From an uncultured Bacteroidales bacterium (GTDB lineage Bacteria > Bacteroidota > Bacteroidia > Bacteroidales > UBA4417): DNA of 11,369 nucleotides. The stretch is from assembly GCA_903917425.1 (NCBI GenBank), contig CAIXAQ010000732.1, positions 1 through 11,369 on the forward strand. The letters are read 5' to 3'. The first letter of the stretch is position 1; each line of letters opens with the position of its first letter. This document shows positions 5,185-11,369 of the stretch, one piece after another. Made by a program: the position numbers and the translations under genes. Below the pieces are notes generated by a model, which worked only from the letters and a program-made list of their open reading frames with translations, made no database searches and had not been told where the DNA came from.

Positions 5185-8013
5185 ATGATAGACTACCACG
5201 ATAAAACAAAGGAAGAACTTATAAAAGTGTTGGATGAATTGCTTAAAGAGAATAATGCTCTTAAATTGGATTATGCAGGTGGTAATGCGCAAATAAGCCT
5301 GGCTATAAATGTGCTTGCAGAAAGTGAAGACAAATACCGCTTTTTGTTTACCCATAATCCGCAGCCAATCTTTATTTACGATCTGGAAACTCTTGAATTT
5401 CTGGAAGTTAACCAGGCTATGATAGGGTATTACGGGTATTCGCGAGAGGAATTTCTTTCGATGACTTTGCAGGATATACACCTGCAGGAAGATATTCCGG
5501 ATTTTTTAAAAGATATAGAACTTGCCAGGACCGCATTTAACCCTACTGGTGAATGGCGCAATGTGAAGAAGAACGGAGAAATAGTTTTCGTTGAAATTGC
5601 TGCATTTTCGCTCGGTTTTAACGATCGGAAGGCCCGACATGTGCTGGTTCACGACATCACCGATCAGATATCCGCCGAACGTGAAAGCAGGCAGGCCGTC
5701 GAAAATCTCCTCAACGAGCGTTTGCTGCTCCGCACACTGATTGATAATATCCCCGATTCAATTTACTCCAAGGACCTGGCTTGCCGCAAAACGCTGGTTA
5801 ACAAGGCCGAACTTGGCTTCATGGGGGCTAAATCCGAAAGTGAAGTTTTAGGGAAAGATGATTTCGACTTCTATCCTGTAGAACTTGCCGATAAATTTTT
5901 TGCCGACGATCAGTCAGTAATTCAATCCGGTAAAGCTGTACTTAACCGCGAAGAATATGTCCTCGACGAAAACGGACAGAAGCGTTGGTTGCTTTCCTCT
6001 AAATTACCTTTGTGCGACAAAGATGATAAGGTTATTGGATTAGTCGGGATTGGCCGCGATATCACCGATCGTAAAATAGCAGAAGAAAATTTAAAGGAAA
6101 ATGAAGAGCGGCACCGCACCATCCTGCAAACGGCAATGGATGGTTTCTGGCTTACCGATCTGCAAGGGAATCTGCTCGAAGTAAATGAAACATACTGCCG
6201 CATGAGTGGATATAGCAAACAGGAATTGTTAGCCATGAAAATTGCCGACCTCCTGGCACCCGAAAGAGTAAGTGGCACCGAAGTCCTTTTACAGAAGATC
6301 ATTGAAAAGGGGGAAGAACGTTATGAGTCCCGTCACCGATGCAAGGATGGTAACTTATTTGATGTAGAAGTCAGTATTCAATACCAGTCGGCTGAAGGAG
6401 GGCGATTTGTGGCTTTTTTTCATGACATATCAAAACGTAAACGTGACGAAAGAGACTTGCTTATCGCCAAGGAGCAAGCCGAAGAAAGCGATAAGCTAAA
6501 GTCGGCCTTCCTTGCCAACATGAGCCACGAAATACGCACACCCATGAACGGGATACTTGGTTTTACCGAATTGCTCAAAATGCCGGGTCTTTCGGGTGAA
6601 GATCAGCAGGAATACATAGGGATCATTAAGAAGAGCGGGGAGCGAATGCTCAACATTATAAATGATATTGTTGATATTTCGAAAATTGAAGCCGGCCAGA
6701 TGGACGTTTTAATTTCGGAAACAAATATCAACGAGCAGCTGGAATATGTTTACATCTTCTTCAAGCCGGAGGTTGAAGCAAAGGGGATGAAACTTTTCGT
6801 TAAAAATGGACTGACTGCAGCAAAAGCTGTCATTCATACCGACCGCGAAAAACTTTATGCCGTTTTGACCAACCTGGTGAAAAATGCCATAAAATACAGC
6901 GATGCCGGTTCTATTGAGTTCGGTTATACGCTAAAGCCGTTCTTGCCATTATCACATCGTGCAGCCGTGCAGTCGTCAGCTCATGCAATCGTGCAGTCGT
7001 CAGCTCATGCAGTCGTGCAATCGTCAGCTCATGCAGTCGTGCAGTCCCCAGCTCATGCAGTCGTGCAGTCGTCAGCTCATGCAGTCGTGCAGTCGTCAAC
7101 TCATGCAGTCGTGCAGTCGTCAGCTCATGCAGCCGTGCAGTCGTCAGCTCATGCAATCGTGCAGTCGTCAGCTCATGCAGTTGTGCAGTCGTCAACTCAT
7201 GCAGCCGTGCAGTCGTCAACTCATGCAGTCGTGCAGTCGTCAGCTCATGCAGCCGTGCAGTCCCCAGTTCATGCAGTCGTGCAGTCGTCAACTCATACAG
7301 TCGCTCAGTCGTCAGCTCATGCAGTCGTTCAGTCGTCAGATAGTGAATCTATGCAGCAGGAACTCGTATTTTATGTAAAGGATACCGGAATTGGCATACC
7401 GCAAAGCAGGCAGAAAGCAATTTTCGACCGTTTTGTGCAAGCCGATATTTCCGATGCAAGGGCTTTCGAAGGTGCCGGTTTAGGGTTGTCGATCTCCAAA
7501 GCGTACCTCGAAATGCTAGGCGGAAAAATCTGGGTCGAAAGTGACGCAGGAGTTGGATCAACATTTTATTTTTCCATACCCTATCAGCCAAAATTACAAT
7601 TAAGTAAAGTTGCATATATTACCGAAACAATAGGAAAACATGAGATTAATGATCTTAAAATCCTGGTAGCCGAAGACGATGAAGCCTCGGCAATGCTGAT
7701 CTCAATGGCTATGAAATCATTCAGTAAACAGGTGTTGAGAGTTAGAAATGGTTTGGCTGTAGTGGAAAGCTGCCGCAATAATCCCGACATTGACCTGGTA
7801 CTGATGGATATTAAAATGCCGGGAATGGACGGATATGAAGCAACAAGCAAGATTCGTGAATTTAACAATAATGTGTTCATTATTGCTCAAACCGCATTTG
7901 GACTAAGCGATGACAGGGATAAAGCGTTGGCCGCAGGTTGCAACGATTATATTTCGAAACCGCTGGATATTGCCCTATTGAAAAGCAAAATATTATTTCA
8001 TTTTACTAAATAG
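5185..8013 (+). CDS. Soluble hybrid PAS sensor histidine kinase / response regulator with a repeat-expanded ATPase domain
   Basis: Protein of 942 residues with no signal peptide or membrane segment, so a cytoplasmic sensor. Order: short N-terminal helix (TKEELIKVLDELL, 8-20); three PAS domains (about 44-165, 178-300, 305-420), each ending in a DIT/DIS-type motif and joined by helical linkers; HisKA about 438-505 with the phosphoacceptor in SHEIRTP (H448); HATPase about 550-800 with N-box N567, G1 DTGIGIP (733-739), F-box F750 and G2 GLGLS (765-769); receiver about 825-942 with D831/D832, phosphoacceptor D875 in LMDIKMPG, T903 and K925. The catalytic residues of a phosphorelay H-to-D step are therefore all present. 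Odd feature: residues 594-718 are an octapeptide tandem repeat inserted between N-box and G1. An in-frame stop at 5167 makes ATG 5185 the first possible start; GGAGG at 5157 is too far (23 nt) for a normal ribosome site. Ligand and output are unknown. A second kinase follows 7 bp downstream. Confidence 0.95.
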   Translation: MIDYHDKTKEELIKVLDELLKENNALKLDYAGGNAQISLAINVLAESEDKYRFLFTHNPQPIFIYDLETLEFLEVNQAMIGYYGYSREEFLSMTLQDIHLQEDIPDFLKDIELARTAFNPTGEWRNVKKNGEIVFVEIAAFSLGFNDRKARHVLVHDITDQISAERESRQAVENLLNERLLLRTLIDNIPDSIYSKDLACRKTLVNKAELGFMGAKSESEVLGKDDFDFYPVELADKFFADDQSVIQSGKAVLNREEYVLDENGQKRWLLSSKLPLCDKDDKVIGLVGIGRDITDRKIAEENLKENEERHRTILQTAMDGFWLTDLQGNLLEVNETYCRMSGYSKQELLAMKIADLLAPERVSGTEVLLQKIIEKGEERYESRHRCKDGNLFDVEVSIQYQSAEGGRFVAFFHDISKRKRDERDLLIAKEQAEESDKLKSAFLANMSHEIRTPMNGILGFTELLKMPGLSGEDQQEYIGIIKKSGERMLNIINDIVDISKIEAGQMDVLISETNINEQLEYVYIFFKPEVEAKGMKLFVKNGLTAAKAVIHTDREKLYAVLTNLVKNAIKYSDAGSIEFGYTLKPFLPLSHRAAVQSSAHAIVQSSAHAVVQSSAHAVVQSPAHAVVQSSAHAVVQSSTHAVVQSSAHAAVQSSAHAIVQSSAHAVVQSSTHAAVQSSTHAVVQSSAHAAVQSPVHAVVQSSTHTVAQSSAHAVVQSSDSESMQQELVFYVKDTGIGIPQSRQKAIFDRFVQADISDARAFEGAGLGLSISKAYLEMLGGKIWVESDAGVGSTFYFSIPYQPKLQLSKVAYITETIGKHEINDLKILVAEDDEASAMLISMAMKSFSKQVLRVRNGLAVVESCRNNPDIDLVLMDIKMPGMDGYEATSKIREFNNNVFIIAQTAFGLSDDRDKALAAGCNDYISKPLDIALLKSKILFHFTK
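6964..7338 (+). repeat. In-frame 24-bp tandem repeat, about 15.6 copies, inside the kinase HATPase domain
   Basis: Unit GTCGTGCAGTCGTCAGCTCATGCA (written as GTCGTGCA, GTCGTCAG, CTCATGCA) encodes VVQSSAHA. Fifteen full copies (6964-7323) are followed by a partial one (7324-7338, VVQSS). Copies differ at few places: first codon V, A or I; TCG-TCA to TCC-CCA (S-P); GCT to ACT (A to T). Within the unit, CAGTCGTG and CAGTCGTC are near-identical octamers, so the 24-bp period may be three 8-bp steps, the smallest multiple that keeps the frame. No stop codon arises in another forward frame or in one reverse frame, so long overlapping open frames appear here; they are artefacts of the repeat. The order A-I-V of copies 1-3 recurs in copies 8-10, suggesting a larger internal duplication. 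Confidence 0.96.
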
Positions 8014-8020
8014 TTAAACT

Positions 8021-11000
8021 ATGAACTATCAGACTCAAACCAAAGATGAACTTATAGAAGAGTTGCTTAAACTGCAGAAAGAGAGCGATTTGATAAGGGG
8101 TTCAAACACCGTTAATACGGTCCAGGTCACACTCACCAAAAAGGCGCTTGAAGAAAGTGAGATTAAATACCGCGAATTGATAGAAAATTCACCTGATGCA
8201 ATCACTATCTATTCTGAAGGGAAAATTATACTGGTAAATAAGGAATGCCTCAGGCTGATGGCTGCAAAAAGTGCCGAAGAATTGGTTGGCAAACATATAA
8301 TTCAATTTGTTCATCCGGATAGCCGCGCCCTGGTGATTGAACAGATGAGAAAAGCTGCTACCGAAGGAGTGGTTTTGCCTCTTGCAGAAGAAAAATTTAT
8401 TCGGCTCGACGGATCGCTTGTTGATGTCGAAGTAAAAGCTATGCCGATACGCATAAACAGTAAACCGGCGGTTCAATTGATCGTACGGGATATTACCAAG
8501 CGTAAACGTATGTTTGAAGCCCTTCGTGAAAGCGAAGCAAAATACAGGTTGATATTTGAAAATGCACCTTTGGGGTTATTGCAGTTCGACGACAAAGGAA
8601 TTATCGTAACCTGCAACGAGATGTTCGCACAAATTATCGGCTCACCCATCGGAAAACTTGTTGGACTCAATATGCTAAGTCTGCCTGATAAAAAACTGGT
8701 TATCGAGATAGAAAAAACACTTGATGGCCGAATTGGCAGGTACGAGGGATTGTACCAATCGTTCACGGCAAGTAAAATCACTTATTTAAGCGCTTTTTTC
8801 GCACCAATGGAAGTTGGCGATGGTACTGTTCGTGGTGGCGTGGGAATTATAAAAGATATTACCGAACGTATGCAGGCAAAAGAAGAACTCGAGGAAAGCA
8901 ACGAAAAATACAGGGGATTGAGCGAGGCTGCTTTTGAATCTATATTCCTCTCCGAAAGAGGGATATGCATCGAGCAAAACCTTACTGCACAGAAAACTTT
9001 TGGTTATTCCTCCGCCGAAGCAATCGGGCGATATGGTACCGAATGGATAGTGCCTGAGGACAGGGAAATGGTTATGGAGCATATGCTCCGTTGCTTGGAA
9101 GAACCATATGAAGCCACAGCCCTTCGAAAAGACCGAACGACGTTTCCATGCCAGTTGCGTGGGCGCACTATGCACTATAAAGGGAGAGAAGTCAGGGTTA
9201 CATCCTTGACTGACATCAGCATACGCAAACAAGTAGAAGCAAAAATTGCTGAAAAAGAGTATCTTATAAGCAGAATTGCCGAAAGTAGCCCGAACCTGAT
9301 TTATATATATGATGTTGCCGCCGGCCATAATATATACACCAACGGGAGTATAAGCAAACTTCTTGGTTATCCGGAGGACGAGCTAACCGATAATGATGCC
9401 AATTTCCGTGAAAAACTGGTTCATCCGGATGATTTAAAACAATTTGAAATTTTTGATAAAAACCTGGAGACCTGGGAACCGAATAAAGTTTTCGACTTTG
9501 AATACAGGTTGTTGTCGCATGAAGGGAAATGGCTCTGGTTTAAAGGCAGCGAGAAGGAATTCCAGAGACTGGATGGTAAGATTGTTAGCCTGGTAGGTAC
9601 CGTCAGGGATATTACCACCGAAAAGCTCGCCCTGGTAGCGCTTCGCGAAAGCGAAGCAAAATACCGGGCTTTAGCTGACTATGGATTTGAAGGAATAATA
9701 ATAATAAATTTAGAAGGCAATATACTTTTTGCCAACCCCTCATTAATTAAGACATTTGAATACGAGACGCTTGAGGAAATTATCGGGAAGAATGTATTTG
9801 GTTTTATTGCACCCGAATCTATTCCGTTAGCCATCGAAGACCTTACAAAAATGGCTCAGGGCGTTGAACTTGATGTAGCATATTATGTCGGAATTACCTC
9901 AAAGGGAAACAAGATATGGTTCGAAAGTATTGGTAAAATTATTGACTATGATGGCGTTAAGGCAGATTTGATTTCGGTTCGCGATGTTACCGCAAAAAAA
10001 GCAGCAGAAGATTTGTTGCGCGAAAGTGAAGAGAAATTCAGGCTGATTGCCGAAAATACCGGTGACACAATTACGATGCTGGATATGGATCTGAATGTAA
10101 CCTACGTAAGTCCATCCATCGAAAAACTTTGCGGATTATCAGTAAAAGAGGTCACCTTTCAGAATATAAGGAACATACTTCACCCGAACTCAGTTCAAAA
10201 AGTTAACGAATTGTTTGCCGAAATCATTCAGTTAGAGATGTCAGGCGATTCTCAACTCGCAGATTATCCTTTACTTGAGTTGGAAGAATATCATCAAAAT
10301 GGAAATGTTTTCTGGATGGAACTTGCTTTTTCATTTCTTAAGGATTCAGCCAATAAACCAATCGGAATAGTTACCATTTCGAGGGATATTACCGAGCGGA
10401 AAAAAGCCGAAAAGGAACTGATTGCTGCCAAGGAAAAAGCCGAAGAAAGCGACCGGCTTAAAACTGCATTTCTGCAAGGTGTCAGTCACGAAATACGCAC
10501 ACCCATGAATGGAATTCTGGGGTTTGCCGGGCTGTTGAAAGAGGTAAACTTTACCGGGGACGAAAAGGAGGAGTATATACGGGCAATTGATTATAGCGGG
10601 AAACGAATGCTCAATACCATTGGTAATATTGTCGACACGGCACTCATACAATCCGGACAAATGCCTGTTTCCATTTCCGAAACAAACATCAACAATCAAA
10701 TCGAGCAAATTTTCAACTTGTCAAAAGCTGAGGCGAAACAGAAAGGAATTGAAATTTCCTGCCAAACTCCGGCAAACGCCGAAGACATCATAATAAATAC
10801 CGATGAGGGCAAACTTTTTTCTGTTCTTTCGAAACTGGTGAACAATGCTTTGAAATTTACCGATCATGGCAAAGTGGAATTCGGCTTTAAACGTAAGGAC
10901 GAAACCAGCAAACCTGCCGGATCAGGAATAGACGACGAACTGGAGTTTTACGTTACCGACACCGGAATCGGGATTCCCGCTGATAGACAGAAAGCCATTT

Positions 11001-11167
11001 TCGAAAACTTTGAACATGCCGATATTGCCAATGCTAGAGCTTTCCAGGGAGTTGGGCTGGGTTTGTCCATTTCGAAAGCTTATGTCGAAATGCTTGGCGG
11101 TAAAATAGGAGTCGAAAGCAAAGCAGGAAATGGTACTACCTTTTACTTCACCTTGCCGGTGAAATAA
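8021..11167 (+). CDS. Soluble sensor histidine kinase with six PAS domains, no receiver
   Basis: Protein of 1048 residues, no membrane segment. The N-terminus (NYQTQTKDELIEELLKLQ) mirrors that of the preceding kinase. Six PAS domains follow at about 43-162, 168-286, 293-406, 412-534, 541-660 and 667-795, each closed by a DIT, DIS or DVT motif; the fourth has the HPDD and W-L-W-F pattern of PAS_3 folds. Near-identical helical linkers ALRESEAKYR precede PAS2 and PAS5. HisKA about 812-880 has H823 in SHEIRTPMNG but an unusual preceding LQGV (LANM in the upstream kinase) and VDTALIQSGQM where IDISKIESGQM is common. HATPase about 920-1048: N942, G1 DTGIGIP (980-986), G2 GLGLS (1012-1016). It ends directly after the HATPase, so its phosphoryl group must pass to another protein, possibly the receiver of the upstream kinase. 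ATG is 7 bp after the previous stop; the two genes are surely one operon. Signals sensed are unknown. Confidence 0.95.
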   Translation: MNYQTQTKDELIEELLKLQKESDLIRGSNTVNTVQVTLTKKALEESEIKYRELIENSPDAITIYSEGKIILVNKECLRLMAAKSAEELVGKHIIQFVHPDSRALVIEQMRKAATEGVVLPLAEEKFIRLDGSLVDVEVKAMPIRINSKPAVQLIVRDITKRKRMFEALRESEAKYRLIFENAPLGLLQFDDKGIIVTCNEMFAQIIGSPIGKLVGLNMLSLPDKKLVIEIEKTLDGRIGRYEGLYQSFTASKITYLSAFFAPMEVGDGTVRGGVGIIKDITERMQAKEELEESNEKYRGLSEAAFESIFLSERGICIEQNLTAQKTFGYSSAEAIGRYGTEWIVPEDREMVMEHMLRCLEEPYEATALRKDRTTFPCQLRGRTMHYKGREVRVTSLTDISIRKQVEAKIAEKEYLISRIAESSPNLIYIYDVAAGHNIYTNGSISKLLGYPEDELTDNDANFREKLVHPDDLKQFEIFDKNLETWEPNKVFDFEYRLLSHEGKWLWFKGSEKEFQRLDGKIVSLVGTVRDITTEKLALVALRESEAKYRALADYGFEGIIIINLEGNILFANPSLIKTFEYETLEEIIGKNVFGFIAPESIPLAIEDLTKMAQGVELDVAYYVGITSKGNKIWFESIGKIIDYDGVKADLISVRDVTAKKAAEDLLRESEEKFRLIAENTGDTITMLDMDLNVTYVSPSIEKLCGLSVKEVTFQNIRNILHPNSVQKVNELFAEIIQLEMSGDSQLADYPLLELEEYHQNGNVFWMELAFSFLKDSANKPIGIVTISRDITERKKAEKELIAAKEKAEESDRLKTAFLQGVSHEIRTPMNGILGFAGLLKEVNFTGDEKEEYIRAIDYSGKRMLNTIGNIVDTALIQSGQMPVSISETNINNQIEQIFNLSKAEAKQKGIEISCQTPANAEDIIINTDEGKLFSVLSKLVNNALKFTDHGKVEFGFKRKDETSKPAGSGIDDELEFYVTDTGIGIPADRQKAIFENFEHADIANARAFQGVGLGLSISKAYVEMLGGKIGVESKAGNGTTFYFTLPVK

Positions 11168-11228
11168 TGGGATAATTTAAAAATGCGAGGATGCAAAAAA
11201 AACGGATAATAAAATGGATCTATTTAGT

Positions 11229-11239
11229 GCCTTAAAGGC
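11229..11239. other. 11-bp palindrome downstream of the second kinase
   Basis: GCCTTAAAGGC is a perfect dyad with 5-bp arms around one base, 62 bp after the kinase stop codon. A one-base loop does not make a good RNA hairpin and no T tract follows, so it is not called a terminator. It may be a protein-binding dyad or chance. Confidence 0.2.
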
Positions 11240-11271
11240 CTGAAATCCCTAACCAGGACAAGCCAGAACCG

Positions 11272-11292
11272 TTCGGCTGAGCTCACGCCGAA
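11272..11292. other. GC-rich hairpin in the 3' gap after the kinase operon
   Basis: TTCGGC (11272-11277) and GCCGAA (11287-11292) form a 6-bp stem with a 9-nt loop that itself contains the palindrome TGAGCTCA. The surrounding 60 bp are richer in G+C than the rest of this 164-bp gap (11168-11331), in which no gene is seen. No T tract follows on the plus strand, so it is a poor intrinsic terminator. It could belong to the leader of a gene starting at 11332. Confidence 0.3.
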
Positions 11293-11331
11293 GCCAAAAA
11301 GGAACGCAAAACACATCATAATAAAATAAAA

Positions 11332-11369
11332 ATGAAAAAGTTAGGGGCTTGCAATGCTTTTACATTTTA
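11332..11369 (+). CDS. Possible start of a further gene, cut by the right edge
   Basis: ATG followed by 11 open codons (MKKLGACNAFTF) to the end of the window. The A-rich lead-in AATAAAATAAAA before ATGAAAAAG is typical of Bacteroidota gene starts, and a Met-Lys-Lys opening is common in exported proteins. Twelve codons are too few to name a product or exclude chance. Confidence 0.3.
   Translation, partial: MKKLGACNAFTF

Noticed and set aside
4986..5204. 72-codon plus-strand open frame before the first kinase
   Set aside because: It starts at TTG, overlaps the kinase start in another frame, shows no recognisable domain and covers the candidate structured leader. A leader peptide cannot be excluded but is not supported.
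6911..7378. Long open frames on both strands across the 24-bp repeat (for example repeated MQSCSRQL on the plus strand, LHELTTAR on the minus strand)
   Set aside because: They exist only because the 24-bp unit lacks stop codons in those frames. The kinase frame continues through the repeat with intact domain sequence on both sides, so it is the coding frame.
8786..9328. 180-codon minus-strand open frame inside the second kinase
   Set aside because: Antisense shadow of PAS-coding sequence; composition is unlike a real protein and the kinase frame is continuous.
11229..11292. Intrinsic terminator after the kinase operon
   Set aside because: Two palindromes are present but neither is followed by a T tract on the plus strand, and one has only a one-base loop.

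Overview
The window looks like a chromosomal segment of a Bacteroidota (Bacteroidetes) bacterium, probably of the order Bacteroidales. Four things suggest this. Most genes lack a Shine-Dalgarno site and have A/T-rich upstream sequence. A TAnnTTTG-type -7 box (TACTTTTGCA) lies in front of the helicase gene. The gene set is typical: an exported GH2 beta-galactosidase-like enzyme, a ROK regulator and soluble multi-PAS histidine kinases. The non-coding DNA is AT-rich and carries short-period repeats. The assignment is an inference from style and gene content, not from a marker gene.

Left half (1-4711), all on the minus strand. Reading against the numbering: a DEAD-box RNA helicase (3578-4711), then a 344-bp gap almost filled by two short-period tandem repeats, then the 23S rRNA m6A1618 methyltransferase RlmF (2259-3233), then a 325-bp AT-rich gap. 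Next come a ROK-family transcriptional regulator (710-1933), a 137-bp gap with a palindrome, and the first 190 codons of a secreted GH2 enzyme that runs off the left edge. Helicase and RlmF both act on RNA/ribosomes. The ROK regulator and the GH2 enzyme form a plausible sugar-sensing and sugar-hydrolysing pair.

Middle (4712-5184) is the divergent intergenic region. It holds the helicase promoter, an 18-bp dyad, and directly before the first kinase gene a long-range inverted repeat with an internal terminator-like hairpin and T8 tract, which could be a structured mRNA leader.

Right half (5185-11167), plus strand. Two large cytoplasmic PAS-containing histidine kinases are 7 bp apart and almost certainly co-transcribed. 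The first (942 aa) has three PAS domains, HisKA, HATPase and a C-terminal receiver. The second (1048 aa) has six PAS domains, HisKA and HATPase but no receiver. They share the same N-terminal helix and similar catalytic cores, so they are probably paralogues working in one signalling circuit. No separate response regulator lies in the window.

The most unusual object is a 24-bp in-frame tandem repeat of about 15.6 copies (6964-7338). It inserts about 125 residues of repeated VVQSSAHA-type octapeptide into the ATP-binding domain of the first kinase, between the N-box and the G1 box. The second kinase has only about 15 residues at the same place. The last 200 bp hold two small palindromes and possibly the first 12 codons of another gene.
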